DNA of 64,000 bases from assembly GCF_003014535.1 (NCBI RefSeq), contig NZ_PYGD01000001.1, positions 248,001 to 312,000 on the forward strand. Direction: 5' to 3'. This DNA comes from Taibaiella chishuiensis. GTDB lineage: Bacteria > Bacteroidota > Bacteroidia > Chitinophagales > Chitinophagaceae. Made by a program: the position numbers and the translations under genes. Positions 44,501 through 52,784 of the stretch are shown one piece after another. Position 1 is the stretch's first letter. Every line of letters begins with the position of its first letter. Below the pieces are notes generated by a model that had not been told where the DNA came from, ran no database searches, and saw nothing but the letters and a program-made list of their open reading frames with translations.

Positions 44501-44674
44501 GTTCTGGGGTAAGCCATCGTCGTCGTCCAGTTGGGTATACAGGTAACATTCCCGTGTTTTCTTCCGGTAGCTGGTATCCTGCGACCGGGCAGCGGCGCGC
44601 AAGGGCAGCTGCCAAAGCAGGAGGAACAACAGCAGGCTGCCGGTTCTGGTCATCGGGAAGAATATTTTCGGCAA
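41501..44674 (-). CDS. Two-component sensor histidine kinase with Reg_prop beta-propeller and Y_Y_Y domain
   Basis: 1057 residues. A signal peptide is followed by an extracytoplasmic propeller (repeats around LDDDDGLPQNSVMATYIDP, GFLWIATQGGIARYDGHN, GYLWATTNKGLFRF), a Y_Y_Y region (about 690-770), one membrane span (about 785-805), a coiled coil, a HisKA-like H box (SMLLHDIATPLSS, His near residue 832) and a HATPase domain (NVLFNANKYTERG, DTGTGMQPETV). There is no receiver or AraC output domain, so it is not a hybrid two-component protein. Ligands are unknown; polysaccharide breakdown products are typical for the propeller. Confidence 0.92.
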   Translation of the reverse strand: MPKIFFPMTRTGSLLLFLLLWQLPLRAAARSQDTSYRKKTRECYLYTQLDDDDGLPQNSVMATYIDPRTGFLWIATQGGIARYDGHNIQGYNAGDDRFSKRFVSLFGTASGQVFSLALDGSLYTIRQNRLLYIPDNRLRINPYPYIYFRGGLCDTAQLGHLGMFGDIPGHDLWPTANYMLPLDRNVLLACGKEQLLLYRNNKLEKTIPFPGIAHYRIIKQQDDIYFVGNSLSGFRFDRNKTRLVPLGREPGLPVMPGEGNLEQVYHAPYYDYLSGQVNCWVKDTFYQLHIVNDRLGVAAAYHLPGMPDDAVTGIMHPERNVIVIGSSSKGIYLYKVQPFRQILKDAGKYTSIYAQMLLDRQRLITSQSWIYNLETDKLEANIYSTQARQIRSFSKDRKGYVYYSWANKLLKLDPVSRKTSVAFPCNGCRDITFTYYDTLDERFWMMSAEQTGYWEQEVFHPVHWATGGPPPQVSSIRHLPGQPLLVATADGIWYYDPAKLQWLAYPETKGRMYRYFTAEERGLRILCSFGEGSVLWSRGKGTMEPLPADRNGYLKFVHTYIPDHRGYLWATTNKGLFRFRESDVLEYKTGGEEPYYEYYDRREGLQTNEFNGAQYPIFNWWNSCLLLSTINGIALFRPDNMPEYRFDEPLYIESVFRSNGERVVMSGFGSGKRSFTDRDLKFQVSTAAWYNSYGLSIAYKLDGNESWKAIDPSKMEIVLSALPAGSHSLQVRKRKGFRDNDYVYSSFDFNIERKYYEQPFFIFLLAMCGLGMLMLFSRMRQLRLIKINKKLSAMVTQKTKALQQSNQQLQQSLTQIEQSQNFRLRLISMLLHDIATPLSSIEKISDMLSGHYAQLDAGTRIEGVGRINRTVRELQALSRQLIDWAQVSLYTGGPVPKPFSLKSLAEEVSMVMAEHEFAAKHNEYIADYEPGDMLVSDPTVLKHIILNVLFNANKYTERGRVSLKIYREQTSLHIIVRDTGTGMQPETVAKLNAYTVITPSEVKSGTAREVGWGLGYQIIFDLLAMLKGTLQVNSIPGEGTEIHILIPVKLPPRNGRK

Positions 44675-44840
44675 CGGGGAGCAGGGCAGCCCGGCCGGTT
44701 TTAATAAGAATAGCGCTCAATATATTCAATATTATGAGGAATGCCCATTTTTAAAGCGAAAATATTCAAGCCCGGCAGGTGGTTTTCCACGGTTAACCAA
44801 CAGGCGGGAGGCCAGGATCGCATCGCTTGTTTTTTCGGCT

Positions 44841-44848
44841 TACTTTTG
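44841..44848 (+). promoter_or_regulatory. thyA -7 promoter element
   Basis: TACTTTTG matches TAnnTTTG, 28 bases before the ATG. Confidence 0.45.
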
Positions 44849-44876
44849 CAGATCACACGGATAATAAGAGGACATC

Positions 44877-45671
44877 ATGCAGCAATATCTCCAGCTATTA
44901 CAACATATTATTGATAACGGAACGGTAAAGAGCGACCGGACCGGCACCGGCACTACCAGTTGCTTCGGCTACCAGATACGTTTCGACCTGCAGGCGGGCT
45001 TCCCGCTGGTGACGACAAAAAAACTGCATCTCAAGTCCATTATCCATGAATTGCTGTGGTTCCTGAAAGGCGATACCAATATCGCTTACCTGAAAGCCCA
45101 TGATGTAAAAATATGGGACGAGTGGGCCGATGTCAACGGCGACCTGGGCCCTGTATACGGCAAGCAATGGCGCAGCTGGACCGGTGCCGATGGGAAGTCG
45201 TATGACCAGATCAAAGACGTGATCCACCAGATCAAAACCAATCCCGACAGCCGCCGTATGATCGTAAATGCCTGGAACGTGGCCGAACTGCCCGATATGG
45301 CGCTCAGCCCCTGCCATGCCCTGTTCCAGTTTTATGTAGCCAATGGCAAACTGAGCTGCCAGCTGTACCAGCGCAGTGCAGACGTATTCCTGGGTGTGCC
45401 GTTCAATATTGCCTCCTACGCGTTACTCACCATGATGATCGCACAGGTATGCGGCCTGGAAGCCGGCGAGTTTATCCACACCTTCGGCGATGTGCACCTT
45501 TACCACAACCATGAAGAGCAAGCCAGGCTGCAGTTGAGCCGCAGCCCTTACCCGCTGCCCGTTATGAAGCTGAACCCCGCAATCAAAGACCTGTTCGACT
45601 TTACATTCGAAGACTTTACCCTCGAAAATTACCAGTCGCATCCCCATATCAAAGCACCGGTAGCGGTATAA
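44877..45671 (+). CDS. thyA: Thymidylate synthase
   Basis: 264 residues, the size of bacterial ThyA. Motifs: [28 protein letters not shown], catalytic Cys in [45 protein letters not shown]. It makes dTMP from dUMP with methylene-tetrahydrofolate. The gene is followed by a terminator and argS. Confidence 0.98.
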   Translation: MQQYLQLLQHIIDNGTVKSDRTGTGTTSCFGYQIRFDLQAGFPLVTTKKLHLKSIIHELLWFLKGDTNIAYLKAHDVKIWDEWADVNGDLGPVYGKQWRSWTGADGKSYDQIKDVIHQIKTNPDSRRMIVNAWNVAELPDMALSPCHALFQFYVANGKLSCQLYQRSADVFLGVPFNIASYALLTMMIAQVCGLEAGEFIHTFGDVHLYHNHEEQARLQLSRSPYPLPVMKLNPAIKDLFDFTFEDFTLENYQSHPHIKAPVAV

Positions 45672-45691
45672 CCGCCGGCGTGCCATCCAGG

Positions 45692-45727
45692 ATGAAGGTC
45701 TGTACCATTACCGGTACAGGCCTTCAT
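45692..45727 (+). terminator. Terminator after thyA
   Basis: 15-bp stem (arms 45692-45706 and 45713-45727, one G-T pair) with T-rich 3' flank. Confidence 0.65.
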
Positions 45728-45777
45728 TATTTTATGGCTAAGCCGCATTTCCCGCCTGCTCTTTTTTCAAACAATGT

Positions 45778-45785
45778 TATCTTTG
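45778..45785 (+). promoter_or_regulatory. argS -7 promoter element
   Basis: TATCTTTG matches TAnnTTTG, 41 bases before the argS ATG. Confidence 0.5.
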
Positions 45786-45826
45786 CCCTTCCCCCCGGGG
45801 GATTTTCAAAAAAATCATATTTATAC

Positions 45827-47611
45827 ATGCAGTCCATAGTTAACCAGATCAAAACAGCGGCGGCCCTTGCATTGAATCACCTGTATCCCGAAGCGAAGGT
45901 GACCGATGAAGATATATTGGTCAATGAGACCAAACCCGAATTCAAGGGCGATTATACGGTAGTACTTTTTCCTTTCGTAAAATCGTTGCGACAAAACCCC
46001 GCTGTACTGGGTAAAGCACTTGGCGACCAGCTCCTGGCCAGTAATCCTGTTTTTACCGCGCACGAAACCGTTGCCGGGTTCCTCAACCTGACTCTTGCCG
46101 ACGCTCTCCTGGCCAACTTCCTGAATGCCACTTATGCCGACCAGTCTTATGGTACGCAGGCATCCAATGGCAATAAGGTAATGATCGAATACTCTTCGCC
46201 CAATACCAACAAGCCCCTGCACTTTGGCCACCTGCGCAACAACTTCCTGGGTTGGTCGGTAGCGCAGATCCTGAAGACCAATGGCAGCGAGGTGATCAAG
46301 GCCAACCTGGTCAACGACCGCGGTATTCATATCTGCAAATCCATGATTGCCTGGATGCGTTATGGCAACGGCGCTACACCTGAGAGCACCGGTATAAAAG
46401 GCGACCACCTGGTGGGCGATTATTATGTAAAGTTCAACGATGTTTATAAAGAAGAAGTAGCAGGCCTGGTGGCAACAGGAAAAGAGCTGGCACAGGCCGA
46501 AAAAGAAGCCCCCATTATGCTGGAAGCGCAGGACCTGCTGCGCCGCTGGGAAGCCGGCGATGCAGAGATCTACCAGCTCTGGGAAACCATGAACGGTTGG
46601 GTATACAAAGGTTTCGATGTTACCTATAAGCGGCTGGGACTCGACTTCGACAAGATGTATTACGAAAGCAATACCTACCTGCTGGGCAAAGAGATCGTTG
46701 AAGAAGGGCTGCAGCAAGGCGTATTGTTCCGTAAGGACAACGGATCGGTATGGATCGACCTTACCGCCGACGGGCTGGATGAAAAACTGCTGCTGCGCGC
46801 CGATGGCACTTCGGTGTATATGACCCAGGACCTGGGCACCGCCAAGCTGAAGTACAAGGACTATGGCATGGACAGCTCGGTATACGTGATCGGTGATGAG
46901 CAGAACTACCACATGCAGGTGCTTAAACTGATCCTGCAAAAACTGGGCGAGCCCTGTGCCGACGGTATCTATCATTTGTCGTATGGCATGGTAGAGCTGC
47001 CTTCGGGCCGTATGAAAAGCAGGGAAGGTACCGTGGTGGATGCCGACGATATGATCGATGAGATGATCCGCCTGGCGAAAGAGCAGACCGAGCAAGCCAA
47101 CAAAACAGAAGGCTTTACCGAAGAAGAGCTGGAACGCCTCTACCGCATTATCGGTATCGGCGCACTGAAGTTTTACCTGCTGCGTGTAGAGCCGCGTAAG
47201 AAAATGATCTTCGATCCCAAGGAGTCGATCGAGCTGGCGGGCTTCACTGCTACGTTTATCCAGTATACCCATGCGCGTATCAAATCCATACTGCGTAGGA
47301 GCGAGATTGCCTATGGCCCGATGGTACTGGGTAAGGATGAGCTTGCACCTCTGGAAAAAAGTTTATTGCTGCAGCTGGAACAATACCCCGGCATCATAGA
47401 CCAGGCGGCCCGGGAGTTTAACCCTTCGGCCCTCTGTAACTATGCCTTCCGCCTGGCGCAGACCTACAACTCTTTCTTTGATAAGCACCAGGTGTTAAAG
47501 GCTGAGAATGAAGAGAAAAAGCAGTTGCGGCTTATGATTTGCGCGCTCACGGCCATTACCATCCGCAATGCGATGGCCCTGCTGGGTATCGAGGTACCCG
47601 AACGCATGTAA
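45827..47611 (+). CDS. argS: Arginyl-tRNA synthetase
   Basis: 594 residues from the ATG at 45827; a long open stretch upstream includes the thyA terminator and promoter and is not coding. The class I HIGH motif appears as HFGH in NTNKPLHFGHLRN; the KMSKS region is the variant GRMKSREGTV common in ArgS. Trp-rich anticodon domain at the C-terminus (HARIKSILRRS, FNPSALCNYAFRLAQTYN). It attaches Arg to tRNA-Arg in the cytoplasm. A terminator follows at 47637-47671. Confidence 0.98.
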   Translation: MQSIVNQIKTAAALALNHLYPEAKVTDEDILVNETKPEFKGDYTVVLFPFVKSLRQNPAVLGKALGDQLLASNPVFTAHETVAGFLNLTLADALLANFLNATYADQSYGTQASNGNKVMIEYSSPNTNKPLHFGHLRNNFLGWSVAQILKTNGSEVIKANLVNDRGIHICKSMIAWMRYGNGATPESTGIKGDHLVGDYYVKFNDVYKEEVAGLVATGKELAQAEKEAPIMLEAQDLLRRWEAGDAEIYQLWETMNGWVYKGFDVTYKRLGLDFDKMYYESNTYLLGKEIVEEGLQQGVLFRKDNGSVWIDLTADGLDEKLLLRADGTSVYMTQDLGTAKLKYKDYGMDSSVYVIGDEQNYHMQVLKLILQKLGEPCADGIYHLSYGMVELPSGRMKSREGTVVDADDMIDEMIRLAKEQTEQANKTEGFTEEELERLYRIIGIGALKFYLLRVEPRKKMIFDPKESIELAGFTATFIQYTHARIKSILRRSEIAYGPMVLGKDELAPLEKSLLLQLEQYPGIIDQAAREFNPSALCNYAFRLAQTYNSFFDKHQVLKAENEEKKQLRLMICALTAITIRNAMALLGIEVPERM

Positions 47612-47636
47612 GCAAGCTATTTACCTGTAATAATCC

Positions 47637-47671
47637 GATCCGGTAGCACGACCCTGCAACCGGATTTTTTT
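47637..47671 (+). terminator. Terminator after argS
   Basis: 7-bp stem (arms 47637-47643 and 47658-47664) followed by a run of seven T. Confidence 0.6.
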
Positions 47672-47903
47672 ATGTCTTCGTTCTCAGCCATTTGATAAAC
47701 CCGGAAACCCGGTAAAAAATGCGGGTTTGGCTCAAATTTCTTTTTTTTCAATACGCATTCTTTTTTATATTCGCATAGCATATCCAGAGAAACTTTGCAA
47801 TAACTTAAAGCGGGTTAACATAAGGAAAGCTTTTATTTGTAATGTATATCGGAAATACCGGACCTAATGTAAATACCCGGCGACGGGAAAAATTGGATTT
47901 GTT

Positions 47904-49502
47904 ATGACTACCCAGCAACCAAATGCAGAAAATCAGATCACACCAGAGAAATGGGATGAATTGAATTTTGACGGTAAACACTTCTGCTCTTTAAATGATG
48001 CCCAGGAGATCGTACTGAAGGCTACGGCATACAGCCAGGAGCGCCCCTTATCTGCTATTACCACCGACAACTGCGATACCATTATCGCAGCGCTTTCGGA
48101 AAAGTTCAAAGAGGTAACGTCCAAGCTGCAGGAGCTGGATACCGAATGGCAACAAACGGAAGATAAGATCAAGGTAAACGGTAAGGTATTGCGCCTTAAA
48201 GAATACCTGAACCATGCCAATGCCATAGGCGACTATGCGCCGCTGTATGAAAACCTTGCTGAAAAGGAAAAACACATCCAATCCTTGTTCGATGCCAACT
48301 ACGAAGAAAAACTGAAGCTGGCCGAACAGGCCGAAGCCCTGAAAGACTCCGAAGACTGGAAAGGCGCTACCGATAACTTCCGCGCCATCGTAGACCATTG
48401 GAAAAATGCCAACCCCGCCGAAAAGAATAAAAGCGATAAACTCTGGGAACGTATCGAAAACGCCCGCAATCATTTTTACGAACGCAAACGCCTGCACCAG
48501 GACGATGTGGAAAAAGATATGATGCAGAACCTCGATCTGAAGATGGAGATCTGCGAAAAGGCCGAAAAGCTGGCCCAGTCGGAAGACTGGCGCAAAACAT
48601 CGGACCTCTACAAAGAGCTGATGGACCAATGGAAAACCATAGGCCGTGTAGCTTCCGCAGAAAAGAACGACGAATTGTGGAACCGGTTTATCGCTGCCCG
48701 CAACGTATTCTTTGATCGCAAGAAAGTAAACTTCGAACAGATACAACAGGAACAGGAGGCCAATTATGCCGTTAAACTCGCGCTGGTGGAAAAGGCCGAA
48801 GCCATCTGCGACAACAAGGACTGGAAGGAAACCACCCAGGAAATGAGCGATATGATGGATACCTGGAAAAAAACGGGCAGGGTGCCTTACGAAAAGGCCG
48901 ATGAACTGTGGAACCGCCTGCAGGCCGCCCGCGATAAGTTTTTCGCTGCCAAAAGACAAAGCGCCGAAGAGTTTAAGGTGAACCTGGAAGATAACTATGC
49001 CCAGAAAATGGCCCTGCTCAAACGCGCCGAAGAGCTGCAACACTCCGACAACTGGAAAGAAGCTACCGACGAGATCAACGACCTGATGCAGGAATGGAAA
49101 AAAGTAGGACAGATACCACGCGAATACGGCGACGAGATATGGGAGCGTTTTATAGGCGCCCGTAATAACTTCTTTGCCCGTAAAGACGCCGACCGCGACC
49201 GGCGCAAAGCCCGGTTCCAGAGCCAGCTCGATGGCAGGTTCCAGCAAACCCAGCAATTCCTAGAAAAGATCCAGAGCGAGATTAAAGAAGAAGAAGAAAA
49301 GCTGAACGACTTCAGGTCGTCCCTGGACAATACCACCGGCAGCGGCACCAAGGAAGAAGAGCTGCGCAAGCACCTCGAAAACCTGATCCGGCAGATCGAA
49401 AGCAAACTGCCTGCCCGCCGCGAAAAAGAAGCCGAAGTGGCCCGCCAGCTCGAAGAGTTGAAAGAAAAGCGCAACCAGAAAAAAGAAGAACGCAGCGAAT
49501 AA
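47904..49502 (+). CDS. DUF349 domain-containing protein
   Basis: 532 residues of alpha-helical, highly charged sequence. DUF349 repeats occur at about 140-205, 215-275, 290-345 and 360-425, each with the pattern W(K/R)x..D..ELW(N/E)RF..ARNxFF (e.g. NDELWNRFIAARNVFF, ADELWNRLQAARDKFF). The C-terminal 100 residues form a coiled coil (KIQSEIKEEEEKL). The family is found in Bacteroidota and Actinobacteria; no biochemical function is established. The gene is single, with a terminator at 49520-49549. Confidence 0.9.
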   Translation: MTTQQPNAENQITPEKWDELNFDGKHFCSLNDAQEIVLKATAYSQERPLSAITTDNCDTIIAALSEKFKEVTSKLQELDTEWQQTEDKIKVNGKVLRLKEYLNHANAIGDYAPLYENLAEKEKHIQSLFDANYEEKLKLAEQAEALKDSEDWKGATDNFRAIVDHWKNANPAEKNKSDKLWERIENARNHFYERKRLHQDDVEKDMMQNLDLKMEICEKAEKLAQSEDWRKTSDLYKELMDQWKTIGRVASAEKNDELWNRFIAARNVFFDRKKVNFEQIQQEQEANYAVKLALVEKAEAICDNKDWKETTQEMSDMMDTWKKTGRVPYEKADELWNRLQAARDKFFAAKRQSAEEFKVNLEDNYAQKMALLKRAEELQHSDNWKEATDEINDLMQEWKKVGQIPREYGDEIWERFIGARNNFFARKDADRDRRKARFQSQLDGRFQQTQQFLEKIQSEIKEEEEKLNDFRSSLDNTTGSGTKEEELRKHLENLIRQIESKLPARREKEAEVARQLEELKEKRNQKKEERSE

Positions 49503-49519
49503 AAAATAAATAAAAGCAC

Positions 49520-49549
49520 AAGCCCGGTCATTGCTGTAATGCCGGGCTT
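49520..49549 (+). terminator. Terminator after the DUF349 gene
   Basis: 8-bp arms 49520-49527 and 49542-49549, plus partial pairing inside the loop. Confidence 0.6.
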
Positions 49550-49602
49550 GTTGTATCAATATATCGTCCGCATGCCGCAGTAAAGGATAACCAAAAGACA
49601 AT

Positions 49603-49610
49603 TATCTTTG
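49603..49610 (+). promoter_or_regulatory. marC -7 promoter element
   Basis: TATCTTTG matches TAnnTTTG, 39 bases before the ATG. Confidence 0.45.
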
Positions 49611-49649
49611 CGCCCCTTTTCAAACGCTTAAAAAAACGATTCGGATCCT

Positions 49650-50231
49650 ATGTACGGAATAGAGAACATTATGCTGTCGGAGATCATTACGGTAACCATA
49701 ACGCTCTTTGCCGTTATCGATATCCTGGGATCCATCCCGGTGCTGATCGGGCTTAAAAAGAAAATGGGCGATATCAACAGTATACAGGCTACCCTGGTTT
49801 CGGGCGCCCTTATGTTGTTGTTCTTCTTTGCGGGCGGCGAAATGCTCAAGTTCATGGGACTCGATGTGGCTTCCTTTGCCATAGCGGGCTCCATTATCAT
49901 CTTCTTCCTGGGTATGGAAATGATTATGGGCATCGAATTCTTTAAGGGCGAAAGCGGCAGCAAATCGGGGAGCGTGGTGCCGATCGCCTTCCCTATTATT
50001 GCCGGGTCCGGTACCCTTACCACCATCATGTCGCTCAAAGCGAGCTATCACTACTACAATATCCTGATCGGTATCATCATCAACCTTATTATCGTACTGG
50101 TTTGCCTCCGGTCGCTCAACTTTATCGAAAAGCTGCTGGGCCCCTCCGGTATCGCCGTGGTGCGTAAATTTTTCGGTGTGGTACTGATTGCGATTGCCGT
50201 AAAAATCTTCCGCGAAAACGCCGGTATATAA
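49650..50231 (+). CDS. MarC family integral membrane protein
   Basis: 193 residues with six predicted membrane segments. Signature of the MarC family: FAVIDILGSIPVLIGL near the N-terminus, FAGGEMLKFMGLDVASFAIAGSIIIF, and AFPIIAGSGTLTTIMSL. MarC proteins were once linked to multidrug resistance in E. coli but that has not been confirmed; the function is unknown. It has its own promoter element. Confidence 0.93.
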   Translation: MYGIENIMLSEIITVTITLFAVIDILGSIPVLIGLKKKMGDINSIQATLVSGALMLLFFFAGGEMLKFMGLDVASFAIAGSIIIFFLGMEMIMGIEFFKGESGSKSGSVVPIAFPIIAGSGTLTTIMSLKASYHYYNILIGIIINLIIVLVCLRSLNFIEKLLGPSGIAVVRKFFGVVLIAIAVKIFRENAGI

Positions 50232-50371
50232 AAATCGGAAGGACAAGCGTACCAGGAGCCTGTATAGTACAGATACCATCCGGGCGAGCACTACCAGGCT
50301 CCGATCCGTACTGTTGCTGCACCCTGCGATGCAATAAAAAGGCCGGAAACACGTTATTGAGCAGAAAGCAG

Positions 50372-50379
50372 TAATTTTG
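50372..50379 (+). promoter_or_regulatory. -7 promoter element of the FKBP gene
   Basis: TAATTTTG matches TAnnTTTG, 27 bases before the ATG at 50407. Confidence 0.45.
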
Positions 50380-50406
50380 CAGCGAAAATTTCAAGGAAAA
50401 ACGACA

Positions 50407-50886
50407 ATGAGAAATCTCATATTCATATTAATAGTATTCGCAGGTATCGGCTTCGGCAGTTGTACCAAGGATCGAAAGTGCGATGCGCTCAGTGTGACCG
50501 CGCCTCAGGAAGAAGTGGATGCCGTAGCGCAGTACCTGGATAAAAACAACATTACAGCCACTAAGGATGCGCAGGGCTTCTTTTATACGATAGAGGCCAG
50601 CGGCTCCGGCGACCGGCCCAAGTCCTGCTCCAATGTTACGGTAACCTATACCGGCAAGCTGACCAATGGCACCGTTATCGACGATAAGTATTCGAAACAA
50701 TCCATCTCTTTCGACCTCGGCGACCTGATCGTAGGCTGGCGGGCAGGCATTCCGCTGATCGCCAAAGGAGGCCGGGTAACCTTATACCTGCCGCCTTCGC
50801 TGGCTTATGGCGACAAGCCCACAGGCCCGATACCCGCCAACTCTATCCTGATCTTCACAATTGATTTGTTGAAAATTAATAATTAA
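50407..50886 (+). CDS. FKBP-type peptidyl-prolyl cis-trans isomerase lipoprotein
   Basis: 159 residues from the ATG at 50407. The signal ends in a lipobox (GIGFGSCTK), so the protein is lipid-anchored. The FKBP domain at about 55-158 shows VTVTYTGKLTNGTVID, LIVGWRAGIPLIAKGGR and YLPPSLAYGDKP, with the conserved Trp and Tyr of the active pocket, though PIPANSIL replaces the usual IPPN. It helps fold envelope proteins by isomerising proline bonds. Confidence 0.93.
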   Translation: MRNLIFILIVFAGIGFGSCTKDRKCDALSVTAPQEEVDAVAQYLDKNNITATKDAQGFFYTIEASGSGDRPKSCSNVTVTYTGKLTNGTVIDDKYSKQSISFDLGDLIVGWRAGIPLIAKGGRVTLYLPPSLAYGDKPTGPIPANSILIFTIDLLKINN

Positions 50887-51113
50887 AGCGAATAAGAGTT
50901 ACCTTTGTTGGGATAAAATTTCATTTTACACAATCATTTTCGTGTAAAGTGGTCTGCTTCATGAGCATAGCTACCCTTTATATTTCGTATTAATTTATTG
51001 GTATATTCTATCGGTAAAAGGCCGTTTTTTTTGTCATAGGCTAAATACGGGAGTCATTTTTCAAGCTGCTCCGGACCCTTATACTTTACACGTCGATATA
51101 AATTATTCATGTC

Positions 51114-52778
51114 ATGGGATGTGGAAGTTGCGGTACCAAAACCGCCGACGGGAAGCCCTCCGGCTGCCAGAGTAATGGCGGCTGCAGTTCAGGGGGCTGC
51201 AACAGGATCAATGTGTTTAACTGGCTCGCGGATATACCGTTGAGCGATATCGGTAAACCTTACCCGATCCTGGAAATTGCCTTTAATAACGGAAGCCGCA
51301 AGGATTTCTTCCGGAACAATACCCACCATATATTTGAAAAGGGAAGCTGGGTGGCCGTAGAAGGTACCAGCGGTTTCGACCTGGGCCAGGTAACCCTTAC
51401 CGGCGAGCTCGTAAAACTCCAGATGAAAAAATACGGGGTGAACGAATCGTCCGAGCTGAAACGGGTGATGCGCCCCGCCGGCGAACGCGACCTCGAACAA
51501 TATAACAATTCCAAAAAACGGGAAAGGGATACCCTGATCCGTGCAAGGGCCATAGCCAAAGAGCTGAACCTGGAAATGAAAATTGCCGAGGCCGAATACC
51601 AGGCCGATGGTAAAAAGGTAACCTTCTTTTATACCGCCGATGCCCGCGTGGATTTCCGCGAACTGATCAAGGTATTTGCTTCCGACTTCCAGGCCAAGGT
51701 GGAAATGCGCCAGATCGGCGCCCGCCAGGAAAGCGCCAAAGTAGGCGGCATCGGTTCCTGTGGCCGCGAACTCTGCTGCAGCTCCTGGCTCAGCGATTTC
51801 AAAACGGTAAATACCACGGCTGCCCGTTACCAGAATCTCTCCATCAACCAGACCAAGCTATCGGGCCAGTGCGGCCGTCTGAAATGCTGCCTCAACTACG
51901 AGCTGGATACCTATATGGATGCCCTCAGCATTTTCCCTGAAAATGCCGACAGCCTGGAAATGGCAACAGGCAGGGCCTTCCTCCAGAAAAAAGACATTTT
52001 CCGCAACCTGATGTGGTACAGCTTTGGCGGCAGCAGCAAACAATACCCGCTGACCATAGACCGTGTAAGCGAGATACTTGCGCTGAACAGCCAGGGCGAA
52101 AAACCGGAAGATCTCGAAGCCGTTGAGATCCAGGTGAAACATAAAGACCCGGAAAAGACTGTAGATATGGGCTTTGTGAACGATGTGGGCCAACTGACCC
52201 TCAGCTCGCTCTCCAAATCGGCCCGTAAAAAAGCCCAGCAGGCCCAGCAGCAAAATAAACAGCGCGGCGGCCAGCAGCAGGGCGGCAAACAACAGCAAGG
52301 CAATAAGCAGCAGCAGGCTAAAAAGCAGGGAGCCCAGCCACAACAGGCCCAGGCCCAGCAGCAAAATAACCAGCAGCCCAAAGCCAATAAACAGCAGAAC
52401 AACCAACAGCCCAAACAGCAGCAGGGACAGCAAAATAATAACCAGCCTAAGCAACAGGGCAACCAGCAGCCTAAACAGGCCCAGCAAAATAATAACAACC
52501 AGCAGCAGTCCAAAGAACGGGGGCAACAGGAAGGTAAGCAGCGCCAGCAACAACAGCGCCAGCCCAGGCCACAGCAACAATCCGAAAACAAAGGGCAACA
52601 GCAGGGGGAACAGAAAAACCAGCAGTCCCGCGAACAGAAGCTGAAGCCGGAGCAAGGCCAGGAGCAGAAACAGCAGGAGGACAACAACAGGAACCGTCCG
52701 CCGCGTAAGAAGAACAATAACCGCCCGCCCCAGCAAAAAGACGACAAAGGACAGGCAGATACCCCCAAAGAGCAGTAA
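51114..52778 (+). CDS. PSP1/RicT (YaaT) family protein with Cys-rich N-terminus and long Gln-rich tail
   Basis: 554 residues. A Cys cluster at the N-terminus (MGCGSCGTKTADG, GCQSNGGCSSGGC) precedes the PSP1/RicT core (about 45-370), which has its own invariant Cys: GGIGSCGRELCCSSWLSDF and SGQCGRLKCCLNYELDTYM. RicT of Bacillus forms, with RicA and RicF, a complex carrying [4Fe-4S] clusters that affects RNA processing. The last 170 residues are almost only Gln, Asn, Lys and Pro. The downstream methyltransferase starts 6 bases after the stop codon, so the two are co-transcribed. Confidence 0.9.
   Translation: MGCGSCGTKTADGKPSGCQSNGGCSSGGCNRINVFNWLADIPLSDIGKPYPILEIAFNNGSRKDFFRNNTHHIFEKGSWVAVEGTSGFDLGQVTLTGELVKLQMKKYGVNESSELKRVMRPAGERDLEQYNNSKKRERDTLIRARAIAKELNLEMKIAEAEYQADGKKVTFFYTADARVDFRELIKVFASDFQAKVEMRQIGARQESAKVGGIGSCGRELCCSSWLSDFKTVNTTAARYQNLSINQTKLSGQCGRLKCCLNYELDTYMDALSIFPENADSLEMATGRAFLQKKDIFRNLMWYSFGGSSKQYPLTIDRVSEILALNSQGEKPEDLEAVEIQVKHKDPEKTVDMGFVNDVGQLTLSSLSKSARKKAQQAQQQNKQRGGQQQGGKQQQGNKQQQAKKQGAQPQQAQAQQQNNQQPKANKQQNNQQPKQQQGQQNNNQPKQQGNQQPKQAQQNNNNQQQSKERGQQEGKQRQQQQRQPRPQQQSENKGQQQGEQKNQQSREQKLKPEQGQEQKQQEDNNRNRPPRKKNNNRPPQQKDDKGQADTPKEQ
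52230..52740 (+). repeat. Low-complexity CAG/CAA-rich tract
   Basis: Imperfect CAG, CAA, AAC repetition coding for the Gln/Asn-rich tail of the RicT-like protein. Prone to expansion and contraction. Confidence 0.75.
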
Positions 52779-52784
52779 CCATTC

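Noticed and set aside
45821-47272. Minus-strand ORF of 483 codons opposite argS
   Set aside because: Antisense shadow of arginyl-tRNA synthetase without its own motifs.
52230-52740. CAG-rich region as a CRISPR or tandem-repeat array
   Set aside because: The repetition is a codon-level low-complexity tract inside one reading frame, without spacers or fixed-length units.
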